Source: a virus
DNA: 26,423 nt
Strand: one strand, 5' to 3'
IMG/VR virus record: IMGVR_UViG_3300027329_000055
Coordinates: 1-26,423 of that record
Shown: piece by piece, positions 14,880-23,042 of the stretch
Position numbering within the stretch: position 1 is the stretch's first letter
Layout of the letters: the number at the start of each line of letters is the position of its first letter
Program-made: the position numbers and the translations under genes
The notes under the pieces: model-generated
Databases searched by the model: none
What the model saw: only the letters and a program-made list of their open reading frames with translations
What the model was told of the DNA's origin: nothing

Positions 14880-15216
14880 GTGCGGCCTCCTCTTCTGGTT
14901 GGCTGCTCGGGTGGAAGACGACGGCGGTTGATGCTTGGCGGTACCGGCCGCCGTCGTCGGATCAGAATGCAATCCGCACCAAGTGGTGGCCCCCGCGATT
15001 GGGCCTGACGCACGGGAGGAGAGGCCAACCCCAGGGGGTGGCCTCCCCATACGTAGTATGGGGGTTTAGCACCTAACTGCTCCTGAACGGCCAATATACT
15101 GAAATCATTACAAAAAATGACTTCAGGAAGTCTTCGGCTATGACATAGGCGCCAAAGACATATCATATGGTAACACATTGATTTTATTGAGCTCACACAT
15201 ACCGATGTCATATGAG
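14880..15216. other. 337-bp gap in the early operon; hairpins, possible origin
   Basis: No supported gene. The left half is GC-rich with two adjacent inverted repeats (15022-15063). The right half (about 15060-15215) is clearly AT-richer, with GACTTC-AG-GAAGTC near 15120, several CATATG steps and a further inverted repeat at its edge. It follows the primase-helicase gene. Candidate roles are a phage replication origin, a terminator plus promoter, or both. No clear iterated repeats (iterons) are seen. Confidence 0.45.
15022..15063. repeat. Two adjacent inverted repeats
   Basis: First, AGGCCA-A-CCCC / GGGG-G-TGGCCT with centre at 15033 (one mismatch in 11 bp). Second, immediately after, CCCCATAC-GTA-GTATGGGG (15045-15063), perfect over 8 bp. 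Both could form RNA hairpins upstream of the RuvC-like gene on the minus strand. Neither is followed by a U-run on that strand. Confidence 0.65.
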
Positions 15217-15234
15217 TTAGGCCTCACTCATATG
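15209..15234. repeat. Perfect 9-bp inverted repeat over the primase-helicase stop
   Basis: CATATGAGT (15209-15217) and ACTCATATG (15226-15234) flank an 8-bp spacer and straddle the stop codon (TAA at 15219-15217) of the leftward primase-helicase gene. The arms are AT-rich and not followed by a T-run, so a protein-binding or origin element is as likely as a terminator. Confidence 0.6.
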
Positions 15235-17538
15235 AGATGGGTCGTCTTCAGCACCCTCCGGGTAGACCCAGACAGTGGGGTTTTCGACCTGCAGCGAGAC
15301 CCCGGATTGGGGGCATTTGAAGTGGCTCGGCAGCACCGGGCGGGCCTTTGTGGTGATCTCCCCAGTGATCGGATCGACATGGTCGATGGGCGTGCCGAAC
15401 TGCATGCCTTCGACGCAGAGGTAGCCAAATCGTGACCGGGTCATGGGGTAACCAAACTCGGACGGATCGCGCAGGAATTTCACGAAACCTTTGGTTGCCA
15501 GCACGCTGAGGCGCTCGCGGATGGTGTGCTTGCTGCCCAGACCGCTCTGGTTCTCGAAGCTCTCAGCGAACTGCGTTCCGGTGTAGAGGCGTTCGCTGGC
15601 AGCTTCATCGAGCAACATGCCTAGGATGACGTCGTGCTTGCGCAGGCGTTCGGCATCGAAGCGTGCGCCCACTTCCTTCCGCACCAGGCGTTCGTTCATC
15701 GGGTTCAATTCGACCCATTCACCATTTACCTTGTCGATGAGCTTGCCTGGTAGCGCGGGGCCGTTCCTAAGCTCGATTTCCAGCCGACGTGCGCTGCTCT
15801 CCTCCTCCGGCCGATGCATAAGAAGCCCGGAGGTGTAGAAGCCCCGAAGCGCACTTGCGCCCGAGAGCGCAAGGAAAGGGTCTTCCTTCACCTGTGTCTT
15901 CGACGCTTTCCGGGTGTGGTGGGCGAGAATGATGCCGGCGTCCGGATTGACAGCCTCGCGCAGGGGCTCCACCCTGTCCCTCAGGAAGAACATCATGGCG
16001 GTGTTGTCGTTCTCACCGCCCCCCTCAGGGCCGCCATCGAAGATATTGCGTATCGGGTCGATGACAATGACGTCAGGCGGCGCCTCTGGAAAGGCGGCCC
16101 GGATAGCATCGGCCACACGGGCGACGCCCTCTGCATCAAGCAGGATTTTCAGCTTTGGCGTGGCGATGAAGGTATCGCGCGCAGCGGTAATGACGGCGGC
16201 CGGCAGCGCTATCTGGCGTATGCGCTCGCGCAGGTAGTGATACTGGATTTCGGCCTGAAGGTAGAAAACGCGCAGCGGTTGGGGCGGCGTGAAGCCGAGG
16301 AACGGCACGCCAGCAGCCATGTGCACGAGCCAGGAAATCAGGAAATCGCTCTTGCCCACCTTGGGTGCGCCGCCGAGCACAAGAAGACCGCCAGGCGTCA
16401 GAACACGTGGCCCAATGATGTCCTCGGGCATCGGGCTGGTATCATCCAGCAGTGCACCTAGACTGAAGGCCGGCAATGGCCCGGCAGGTGTATCCGCACG
16501 GGGCAGTCGCAGGAGCGGTGGGCCGTTTCTTTTGACATGTAGCGCCCAGAGACGCTCGGACTCGGCCTGCAGTCGGTCCAGCGGCCAGGACGGGCGCAGC
16601 ATGGCAGCGTTGTAGCCGCAGATGGCTTCCCAGCCTTCCAGCGGATCCAAGCGGCCTTCATGGACCAGACGAACATAATGTCCGATAGCAGCGCTGGCGC
16701 CTTGAAATCGTGACCAGTCGTCAGCAGCGCCCTCCCGGACCGGCGTCGTCAACACGGCCTCTAGTGTGGGTTTGGAGGGCACAGATGTGGTATCGCTCGC
16801 GAAGCCCACACCAGGCAGCGGCGGCATTTCGGCGACCCGTTCGGCCAAATCCGAAAGCTCAATCTCGACGTCGCGATGTTCGCGGATCTGCACGAGGCGC
16901 TGGTGCCCGTGCTTATGATAAACTGTGCCTGGGACCCGGATCGGCTGGTGCGCTGAGCGAAAATGGGTATCGCCACCAACCTTTACGGCGATGTCGCCCC
17001 GCAAACGGCACAGGGTGACGAGGTCCTCGCCCTCCACCGGCTCTGTCAATTTCCACCACACATGAAGCTTGGCCGCCCCTTCAGGCGTGCGGCCGCCACT
17101 TTCAATCAAGAGGGTGGGCGTTCCGAGGTGGCGGGTAACATGCTCGAGCTTGGCGGGAATGTCGCCAGCATCGAGGTCAACAATAATGGCCTGCATCTGC
17201 AGAACATCTGCGGCACGGGCCTGTCCCTGCTCGGCAACTGTGCCCGGGATAACATAGACAGCCGCGCCCTCGCGGTTTGCCCAGGCAGCGAAGGTTGCGA
17301 GTTTTTCGGGCGCGGTGTCGTCGGCCGAGATCCAGATGTTATGCGGTTTGCCATCCCGGCCTTGCCCTTTGTCGACAAAGCCCCTCAGCGGGATGAGCCC
17401 CTCACACCAGCTAAACACCGTGTCGAGGAAGATGGCGACCTGCTCTGGTTCGGGATCGCAGCCAAAGGGGTTACCAGACGGTGGGCCGTCGTTGAAGTCC
17501 ATCCACGGGTTGAAATGCAGGATGCTGTCGTCGCTCAT
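15217..17538 (-). CDS. Primase-helicase: AEP/RepB-like primase plus RepA-like ATPase
   Basis: 773 residues from ATG 17538 (ATGA overlap with the nuclease gene). Residues ~30-240 look like an archaeo-eukaryotic-type (RepB-like) primase: 'AIIVDLD' with D121/D123, 'KLHVWW' with H159, and 'PIRVPGTVYHK' near 199-209, the three catalytic motifs. Residues ~355-600 are a RecA-fold ATPase: Walker A GGAPKVGKS (389-397), Walker B VIVID (490-494) and 'ILAHHTRK' (537-544), as in hexameric RepA/DnaB-type helicases. The C-terminus (~635-700) resembles a winged helix. It would prime and unwind phage DNA, probably being the core replication protein. No separate DNA polymerase is in the window. Confidence 0.8.
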   Translation of the reverse strand: MSDDSILHFNPWMDFNDGPPSGNPFGCDPEPEQVAIFLDTVFSWCEGLIPLRGFVDKGQGRDGKPHNIWISADDTAPEKLATFAAWANREGAAVYVIPGTVAEQGQARAADVLQMQAIIVDLDAGDIPAKLEHVTRHLGTPTLLIESGGRTPEGAAKLHVWWKLTEPVEGEDLVTLCRLRGDIAVKVGGDTHFRSAHQPIRVPGTVYHKHGHQRLVQIREHRDVEIELSDLAERVAEMPPLPGVGFASDTTSVPSKPTLEAVLTTPVREGAADDWSRFQGASAAIGHYVRLVHEGRLDPLEGWEAICGYNAAMLRPSWPLDRLQAESERLWALHVKRNGPPLLRLPRADTPAGPLPAFSLGALLDDTSPMPEDIIGPRVLTPGGLLVLGGAPKVGKSDFLISWLVHMAAGVPFLGFTPPQPLRVFYLQAEIQYHYLRERIRQIALPAAVITAARDTFIATPKLKILLDAEGVARVADAIRAAFPEAPPDVIVIDPIRNIFDGGPEGGGENDNTAMMFFLRDRVEPLREAVNPDAGIILAHHTRKASKTQVKEDPFLALSGASALRGFYTSGLLMHRPEEESSARRLEIELRNGPALPGKLIDKVNGEWVELNPMNERLVRKEVGARFDAERLRKHDVILGMLLDEAASERLYTGTQFAESFENQSGLGSKHTIRERLSVLATKGFVKFLRDPSEFGYPMTRSRFGYLCVEGMQFGTPIDHVDPITGEITTKARPVLPSHFKCPQSGVSLQVENPTVWVYPEGAEDDPSHMSEA

Positions 17539-18305
17539 ACGGGCAACCCCCAGCAGCGGTCAGACCACGGACAGAAGCGGCATTCGAAGAAGTCGGACGT
17601 GGTCGCGATGCGAGGCAGCAACTCGCCCGCATCAGTCGCCTGCAGGATCCGCACGCCCCTGTCGGACATGCGCTGCGCGAGGTCGGCGTCGAAAGGCACC
17701 AGTTCGTGGTGCAGTTCTGCTGTGTCCTTGTTGATCGCCGTGAAGAGCGCAGGCGCGGTGCTGATGCCGGGCACGCTCGTTTCCATGTAAGCCTGATAGA
17801 CCGCGATCTGGGCGGCGTAGACCGGTTTCGACTTGGTCACGCCGTCCTTGACGCAGGCCCGCCAGTTCTTCGCGTTCATGGTTTTGCATTCCCAGAGAGC
17901 GGGAACAGCAAGCCCGAAGCCATCGGGGCCATCGGCAATGATGCCATCGACATGGCCCCGAATGCGTCCGCCCGCGACCGAGAAGCCGAACTGACCACCA
18001 TCAGGGCGATTGCCCTTGCGGGTGAAGAGATCAAACCCTGCCTGCCTCAGCCAGGCGACAGCGAGGTCTTCAAGGACATGCCCGATGGCAAAGATGCGCA
18101 GCGACTGGCCACTGAAGTCCTTGCCATCGTCCTTGTGTGTTGCCGTGAGTTCGAATTGCAGTGCGCGTTCGCAGGCATGACCGAGGCGGGACCCTCCAAG
18201 ATAATCGCGGGGCGTCCGCGTGGCCTGATCGGCGGTGAGTGCGCCGTCCACAGCTTCATTGATACGGTCGGCAAAGCTGGGCTTGTGGTTGAAGTCCAAG
18301 GTCAA
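17535..18305 (-). CDS. Cas4/RecB-like PD-(D/E)XK nuclease with Fe-S cluster
   Basis: 256 residues. The best start is TTG 18305, overlapping the preceding stop as TTGA; no ATG fits before the conserved part. The nuclease core has Asp120 (GHVDGII) and E139-x-K141 (WECKTMNAKNW). Cys45 near the N-terminus (LGHACERALQ) and three C-terminal cysteines, C242, C245 and C251 (ECRFCPWSDRC), match the four-cysteine 4Fe-4S pattern of Cas4 and AddB-type nucleases. No Cas1, Cas2 or CRISPR array is present, so this is a phage recombination or replication exonuclease, probably producing 3' overhangs for the annealing proteins encoded upstream. Confidence 0.8.
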   Translation of the reverse strand: MTLDFNHKPSFADRINEAVDGALTADQATRTPRDYLGGSRLGHACERALQFELTATHKDDGKDFSGQSLRIFAIGHVLEDLAVAWLRQAGFDLFTRKGNRPDGGQFGFSVAGGRIRGHVDGIIADGPDGFGLAVPALWECKTMNAKNWRACVKDGVTKSKPVYAAQIAVYQAYMETSVPGISTAPALFTAINKDTAELHHELVPFDADLAQRMSDRGVRILQATDAGELLPRIATTSDFFECRFCPWSDRCWGLPV

Positions 18306-18712
18306 AATGGCACCTCCAGCGCGTTCGCCTTTGCGATGTCGGACATGGCTTCCCGGAAGCCTTCGATGGCTTCCTCAATCAGCGAGCGCACCTGCGCCTC
18401 AGAGAGATTGGCCAGTGAAGTGCCCCAGCCGATCTCCTCCATCAGCAGCGCCATGCGCTTCATGGTGGTTGTGATCGCGGCATGTTCTTCGTCGGTGAGA
18501 TCAACCATGGCGAAACTCTCCTTGGCCAATCGCGTCCAATAGGACTGACAGGGCATCGAGCAGAACCAGACCGATGGCCGGGGCCGTCTCGAACGAACCG
18601 GGTCGAACCAACCCAAACCACGGGTGGGTTGCCGGCAGACAGCACACAGCGTTCCACGCGGATGCCAGAGCTTGCGCCGCTCCTCGGCGCTGAGGGGAGC
18701 GGAGAACGTCAT
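18302..18712 (-). CDS. DUF6511 family zinc-binding protein
   Basis: 136 residues from ATG 18712, 3 nt after the helicase stop. The N-terminal ~55 residues form a zinc-binding segment with CAVC (23-26) and C51/C55 in 'WFCSMPCQ', separated by an Arg-rich loop. The C-terminal part is 'MVDLTDEEHAAI...' and helical, ending with AMSDIAKA. I recognise DUF6511, a prophage-associated family of unknown role. Its place between helicase and nuclease suggests a DNA metabolism accessory. An internal ATG at MVDLTD could give a shorter product. Confidence 0.75.
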   Translation of the reverse strand: MTFSAPLSAEERRKLWHPRGTLCAVCRQPTRGLGWFDPVRSRRPRPSVWFCSMPCQSYWTRLAKESFAMVDLTDEEHAAITTTMKRMALLMEEIGWGTSLANLSEAQVRSLIEEAIEGFREAMSDIAKANALEVPF

Positions 18713-18715
18713 GGA

Positions 18716-20404
18716 TCATGCCGCCCTCCGGTCCGGGGCTACCGCGCTGTTGATCAGCTGGCTGATGCCCTGCTTGTTGAAACCGAAGGTCATAAGCGCC
18801 GAGGCACGATAGCGCGTCAGGCCAAAGTCCTGTCGGCATTCAGGCGGCAGGTATTTCAGCTGCTTTTCAGTCGGGGGCTGCCCCAGCCAGCCGCGCGTCT
18901 TGAAGGCGCTCTCATCGGTTTCGTGGGTGTTCAGCCAGTCATCCGCCTGAGCCAGGCACACAGTGCGCTCGCCGATGCCAAGAAGATGCGGACGCACGCC
19001 CTTGGCCCCACCGATCGCGTACCAGACACCATTTTTCCAGAAGATGCCGCCCCAGCCATTGAAGCCTGCCGCCATCAATGCGGCGTCGGTTCCGAAGAGA
19101 TCGACCCAAGCGAAGCTCGAGCGCTCCAAGAGGTCAATTTCGGTCATCATGAAGCCTGACAAAGGCGCAGCAGCGTTGCCTTCGCCGGCCCCCTCCTCCT
19201 CACGTGGGAAGGCCTCACCGCAGAGCGGGCATTCCGTGGAAGCGAGAGGAATGTCCGCCTCACAACAGGGGCAGGTCTTGGTGGGCGCGTCGCCACCCTC
19301 TGTCCTGCCCTCGAGATCGACGTCCTGTTCCAGTGTGCCGTGGATCAGGCTTGATGTACCGAAATCCAGCACAATGCAGTCTGTCTTGACGACGCCCGGG
19401 TGTTCCTCCGGGTCAACCGTGCGCAGTCCCCGGCCAACCATCTGGATCATCGTGGACTTGTAGGAACTGGGGCGCAGCAGTACGACGCAGGAGGTGGGCG
19501 GGTGATCCCAACCTTCGGTCAGCACGGCCACATTCACGATAATGCGGATGCTGCCCTCGGCGTAGTCGGCAAGGATCGCCTTGCGGGTCTCAGCCGCGAG
19601 GTCGCCGTGAATCAGCGCGGCGGAAACACCCGCCGCCCGGAATGCATCGGTGACGTGCTCGGCATGGGCGACGGTGGAGCAGAACACTACAGTCTGCCGG
19701 TCGCCCGCCTTCTCCTTCCAGTGGCGGATCACTTCGTCGGTCACAGGGGCGCGGTCCATAATCCCAGCCACCTCAGCCATGTCAAAATCCGACATCGACT
19801 TGCGGACTGACCGCAGCTCGTCTTGCACGCCGACGTCGATGACGAAGGTGCGCGGCGGCACGAGGTGGCCAGAGGCGATGAGCTCGCCCAGCCGCACCTG
19901 GTCGGCGACGTTGTCGAAGACCTCACGCAGTCCCTTCCTGTCGCCCCGGTTCGGTGTCGCTGTGACCCCGAAGATGCGGGCATCGGGATTGGCCTCGCGG
20001 ACCCGGTCAATAATGCGGCGATAGCTGTCGGCAACGGCATGATGGGCTTCGTCGATGACCAGCAGATCAAGGCGCGGCATGTCGGCGAGGTTCGAGGCGC
20101 GTGCCAGGGTGGGAACCATCGCGAAGGCGACCTGTCCGCCCCAAGATTTCTCGCTCGCATCAATTACCGATGTGGCGACACCCGGCACCACGCGCTGGAA
20201 CTTGGCGCGGTTCTGCGCAGTCAGCTCGTCACGATGCGCGAGCACGCAAGCCTTGGCACCGTCGCCGATCATCTCACCGGTCACTGCCGAGAGCATGACC
20301 GTTTTGCCCGCGCCGGTTGGCGCGACACCCAGTGTGTTGCCGCGGCCGGCGAGCGCAGCCAGGCTGCGATCGACGAATGTCTTTTGGCGGGGACGCAAAC
20401 GCAT
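18716..20404 (-). CDS. DEAD/DEAH-box (SF2) helicase with zinc ribbon
   Basis: 562 residues from ATG 20404, preferred over a GTG six bases earlier because AAGGGGG then sits about 7 nt from the start. SF2 motifs: Walker A APTGAGKT (28-35), DEAH (118-121), TAT (148-150), and motif VI QMVGRGLR (321-328). A cysteine cluster CPCC (378-381) and CPLC (392-395) forms a probable zinc ribbon. The C-terminal ~150 residues ('FGTDAALMAAGFNGWGGIFW' and on) are an extra domain usual in phage versions. It probably remodels branched or R-loop DNA in phage replication or recombination. Confidence 0.85.
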   Translation of the reverse strand: MRLRPRQKTFVDRSLAALAGRGNTLGVAPTGAGKTVMLSAVTGEMIGDGAKACVLAHRDELTAQNRAKFQRVVPGVATSVIDASEKSWGGQVAFAMVPTLARASNLADMPRLDLLVIDEAHHAVADSYRRIIDRVREANPDARIFGVTATPNRGDRKGLREVFDNVADQVRLGELIASGHLVPPRTFVIDVGVQDELRSVRKSMSDFDMAEVAGIMDRAPVTDEVIRHWKEKAGDRQTVVFCSTVAHAEHVTDAFRAAGVSAALIHGDLAAETRKAILADYAEGSIRIIVNVAVLTEGWDHPPTSCVVLLRPSSYKSTMIQMVGRGLRTVDPEEHPGVVKTDCIVLDFGTSSLIHGTLEQDVDLEGRTEGGDAPTKTCPCCEADIPLASTECPLCGEAFPREEEGAGEGNAAAPLSGFMMTEIDLLERSSFAWVDLFGTDAALMAAGFNGWGGIFWKNGVWYAIGGAKGVRPHLLGIGERTVCLAQADDWLNTHETDESAFKTRGWLGQPPTEKQLKYLPPECRQDFGLTRYRASALMTFGFNKQGISQLINSAVAPDRRAA

Positions 20405-20416
20405 GGCCACTCCCCC

Positions 20417-21040
20417 TTACTTCGCCCAGCTCGGCCGACCGGAATGACCGGGCGCGGAAGCGGACTGAATGGTTTGGGGGGCACTGGCGAACTGCTGGGG
20501 CGCATAGCCCTGCGACAAGGCCACAGGCGTTTGCGGGTTTTCCGCACCCATCACCGCGGCATAGTCCCGATGATCCGGCGTCACGGCGGCGCGGATCTCG
20601 TTCTTGTCGTCGCCGTTTGTGTCCTGGCCGATGTCAATGCGTGCGACAAACTCAAGTCCATCAAGATCGCCAAAGCCGTTGATCCGGCGGCGGAGCTGAG
20701 CCTCGGGAGAGTTGTCCTTGTCAGACACGCCGCGTGCAGAGTTCAGCATGCCCCGAACCAAGCCACGCCCCATGTTGCCCCACTCCGGTCCCTTCGGGCT
20801 GTAGAGCCCGATCAGCGACCAAATCTTGCGACGGGCATAAGGGCCCTCAAGAACTGTGTATTCGGCATCGAGATAGACGGCGCCGGTCGTGGCGCGACGC
20901 GCCCATCCTCCAGTCCACCCCTGCGAGGCATCGTCAAAGCCGCCGGGACGCAGGGTCAGGCGAACCTTGGCAATCGTGCCTTTCGGGATGACGTTGGTGT
21001 TCGATTGCGCCGAGTTGAAGTCGTTCCATGGTCCGGTCAT
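20417..21040 (-). CDS. Phage protein, possible ssDNA-binding (DUF669-like)
   Basis: 207 residues from ATG 21040 (MTGPWNDFNSAQ); the upstream extension of the frame lies in a leader repeat and is not coding. The N-terminal ~120 residues are beta-rich ('IPKGTIAKVRLTLRPGGFDD', then 'YLDAEYTVLEGPYARRKIW'), reminiscent of DUF669-type OB-fold proteins that accompany phage RecA-like ATPases. The C-terminus is Gln/Ala/Pro-rich and disordered, as in SSB proteins, though without an acidic tip. It lies next to the Sak4-like ATPase gene, a common pairing. The ssDNA-binding role is inference. Confidence 0.55.
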   Translation of the reverse strand: MTGPWNDFNSAQSNTNVIPKGTIAKVRLTLRPGGFDDASQGWTGGWARRATTGAVYLDAEYTVLEGPYARRKIWSLIGLYSPKGPEWGNMGRGLVRGMLNSARGVSDKDNSPEAQLRRRINGFGDLDGLEFVARIDIGQDTNGDDKNEIRAAVTPDHRDYAAVMGAENPQTPVALSQGYAPQQFASAPQTIQSASAPGHSGRPSWAK

Positions 21041-21086
21041 TGCGCGGCTCCGTGTGTGTTGATGGGGGACGCTCAGGGGCGTCGAA

Positions 21087-21119
21087 TGGGAAAAGCCAAC
21101 CCGGAGCCCCGATCGGGAC
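21087..21119 (-). repeat. Leader repeat, copy B
   Basis: On the minus strand this runs from GTCCCGATC to GGCTTTTCCCA and lies 47 nt before the start of the possible ssDNA-binding gene. It matches copy A (22281-22313) at about 27 of 33 positions with one short gap on each side. The similarity continues weakly towards the start codon (GACGCCCCTGAGCGTC here). Confidence 0.65.
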
Positions 21120-21141
21120 ACCGGGTGCCGCTGCAGGCTTT

Positions 21142-22011
21142 TCAGCCGCGGTCAGACTCGTTCGAGGGATCGGCCGGGGTCACCACAGGCCATGCGAGCC
21201 GCCCAGAAGCCGGCCGAGACGGGCGTTGGATCTTTTCCATAAGGCGGCCAAGATGCGGGGGTTCGACCAACTCAAGACGGCCTGAGCGGTCCTTGGCCGG
21301 AAACCCCCACATGTTCAGCGTCTGACAGACAAATGCCCGCTGCGGCTTGCCATCTGCATCGGGGATATCAGCCATAGTGACGACCTGATCGACGATGCCT
21401 GGCAGTTCGAGGCCAGTCTTGCTGCCGTCGATCTGCGGCTGGAAAACCTTGCGATTGAAGTCATCAAGCTTCTCGTCAAGGATTCCTACAAACCAGACAT
21501 TTTTGCCGCGCGTGTGCTGCAGATGCGTGAGCCAGGCGATCATTTCGCGCCCATGGAGCCCATAGGCACCGCGAATGTCGGCCTTGCCAGTTTTGTCCGA
21601 GAAAGCTTCCGGTTGCCCGCGACACCATTGAAAGCAGAGCCGGCCGGCCACGGTGATCGAGTCAATAAAGACGGTTTGATACTTTTCGATTACCGCGGCG
21701 TCGCCGTACCGGCTGCACACTTCCGCGAAATGCGCCTCGCTATAAGGCTGGTCGTCGCGAAGTGCGGGGTTTGGTCCACCGATGAACACCGCGAAATCGC
21801 GGCACTCCTTCCATGTGCGCGGCCTTAGCGTGTCGATCTCCAAGCCTTCAACGGAAAGATCGCCAGCCTCCAGGTCCAGAAAAAGCGTGGTCTGGGCATC
21901 CAGGGTCCACAAAAGTGACGTTTTGCCGATACCAGACCGGCCGAAGATGACGCCCTTGATGCCTTTGCGCTGCGCGAGTCGTTCATCGGCGCTGATGATC
22001 GGGAGGCTCAT
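21142..22011 (-). CDS. RecA-fold ATPase, Sak4-like (AAA_24 type)
   Basis: 289 residues from ATG 22011 (ATGA overlap with the upstream small gene). Walker A GRSGIGKT (24-31), Walker B VFIDS with Asp117, and 'NVWFVGILDEK' near residue 170, where a sensor glutamine or histidine usually sits. This is the single-domain RecA core seen in phage annealing/recombinase proteins of the Sak4 group. With the adjacent possible ssDNA-binding protein and the Cas4-like exonuclease downstream it forms a single-strand annealing recombination set. The C-terminal ~40 residues are Pro/Ser-rich. Confidence 0.75.
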   Translation of the reverse strand: MSLPIISADERLAQRKGIKGVIFGRSGIGKTSLLWTLDAQTTLFLDLEAGDLSVEGLEIDTLRPRTWKECRDFAVFIGGPNPALRDDQPYSEAHFAEVCSRYGDAAVIEKYQTVFIDSITVAGRLCFQWCRGQPEAFSDKTGKADIRGAYGLHGREMIAWLTHLQHTRGKNVWFVGILDEKLDDFNRKVFQPQIDGSKTGLELPGIVDQVVTMADIPDADGKPQRAFVCQTLNMWGFPAKDRSGRLELVEPPHLGRLMEKIQRPSRPASGRLAWPVVTPADPSNESDRG

Positions 22012-22235
22012 TTGCGCACTCCACTCATCAGCACTTCGTTCGTGCCCAGGTCCGTACCCGCGTATGCGGCTTCGCCGACGTAAATCGCCAGAAGCGGCGT
22101 ACCGTCGGCATGGGTTCCCGCATCCTCGATCTGATAGTTGCGGTTGGGCTCGCAGACCTCTGTCAATTCCCAGCGGCGGTACAGCCCCGGGAGGCGGCGG
22201 TAGTTCTCAAGCGATAGATCGGCAGTCATGTTCAT
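22008..22235 (-). CDS. Small hypothetical protein
   Basis: 75 residues from ATG 22235, or 73 from the second ATG. Acidic, alpha/beta, with 'LENYRRLPGLYRRWELTEV' and 'PLLAIYVGEAAYAGTDLG'. It is coupled to the Sak4-like ATPase by an ATGA overlap, which supports reality and a shared role in recombination. The homologous leader (copy A) lies 46 nt upstream. I do not recognise the family. Confidence 0.6.
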   Translation of the reverse strand: MNMTADLSLENYRRLPGLYRRWELTEVCEPNRNYQIEDAGTHADGTPLLAIYVGEAAYAGTDLGTNEVLMSGVRK

Positions 22236-22280
22236 GCATGTCCACTTTCGGTTGGAGGGACGGCGCTCCAGGCGCTCAAG

Positions 22281-22313
22281 TGGGAAAAGCCGACGGCGGA
22301 GCCAGATCGGGAC
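22281..22313 (-). repeat. Leader repeat, copy A
   Basis: The minus strand reads from GTCCCGATC to GGCTTTTCCCA, 7 nt after the stop of the sigma-like gene and 46 nt before the next start (22235). It is homologous to copy B at 21087-21119. Between it and the start there is a GAGCGCC-TG-GAGCGCC tandem repeat. Confidence 0.65.
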
Positions 22314-22319
22314 ATGCGC

Positions 22320-23042
22320 TCAGGGGATGTCTGCGAGGGCGTCGCGCAGTTTGCGAAGCGCACGTTGGTAGCGTTTGCGAGCAGCGGCCTCAGTCAGGCC
22401 CAGCTCAACACCAGCTTCGACTTGCGAATAGCCCTCGATGGCAACGCGGATCACCAGAAGCGCATCCGCGCCGAGCAGTTTGTGCAGATGGCCAGGGAGA
22501 GCCGCGTCCTCGGGCAGCGATTGCAGTCCGAGTTCGTGGGCGGAGACTTCATCAGGCGCGATGTCGCTGCCAAGTTTAGCCCGCCCAGCTTCGCGGTTGC
22601 GTGCCCGGATCATATCCCGTTCGACGTTCCGCAAAACCGTGGCGGCAACCCAGTTGACGCGGCCCAGATCCAGGCTGCGCAAAACGTCAACGGTTCGCGC
22701 CAAGACGTCGGAGGCGATTTCATCGATGGTGCCCAGCTTGCGCCAGATAGACCGCCGCCGGATCGCATCGAGCCCTGGCCAGAGCGCCAACAACAGGAAC
22801 GTCAGCGCCGTATCGGCGGAAGGATCATCAGCTTGCGCCGCTTCAATCAAAGCGACGAGGATGCGGTTTTTCGCATCGCCGTCACACGTTTTGCGGTGCA
22901 ACGCGTCAAGCAATGATGCCGGATCGCGGTAGGGTTTCAGCGAGGCCTGCGAACGCCGGATGGCATCGAAGCCACGCTGAAAACTGAACGTAGTAGAAGA
23001 AACCGTGATCTGATCACGGATCTCGTGCCATGCGAGACACAT
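22320..23042 (-). CDS. Sigma-70-like regulator
   Basis: 240 residues; ATG 23042 is the only start, because an in-frame TAA lies 12 nt upstream. The C-terminus is a sigma region 4-type helix-turn-helix: 'LLVIRVAIEGYSQVEAG' followed by 'LGLTEAAARKRYQRALRKLR' (about 195-233), with the usual EGYSQxE and RxxRALRKLR signature. Residues ~78-150 resemble region 2 (helical, ending 'WVAATVLRNVERDMIR'). The N-terminal 75 residues are helical and family-specific. It could direct RNA polymerase to phage promoters. The start codon directly abuts a hairpin that contains the ribosome binding site. Confidence 0.6.
   Translation of the reverse strand: MCLAWHEIRDQITVSSTTFSFQRGFDAIRRSQASLKPYRDPASLLDALHRKTCDGDAKNRILVALIEAAQADDPSADTALTFLLLALWPGLDAIRRRSIWRKLGTIDEIASDVLARTVDVLRSLDLGRVNWVAATVLRNVERDMIRARNREAGRAKLGSDIAPDEVSAHELGLQSLPEDAALPGHLHKLLGADALLVIRVAIEGYSQVEAGVELGLTEAAARKRYQRALRKLRDALADIP

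Noticed and set aside
15045-15063. Hairpin read as an intrinsic terminator
   Set aside because: Strong stem but no T-run on the minus strand and only a short GTTT on the plus strand; reported as an inverted repeat.
19823-21325. 500-residue plus-strand open frame
   Set aside because: Lies antisense to the helicase, possible SSB and ATPase genes, all of which have clear family motifs; composition is Arg/His-rich low quality as in GC-rich antisense shadows.
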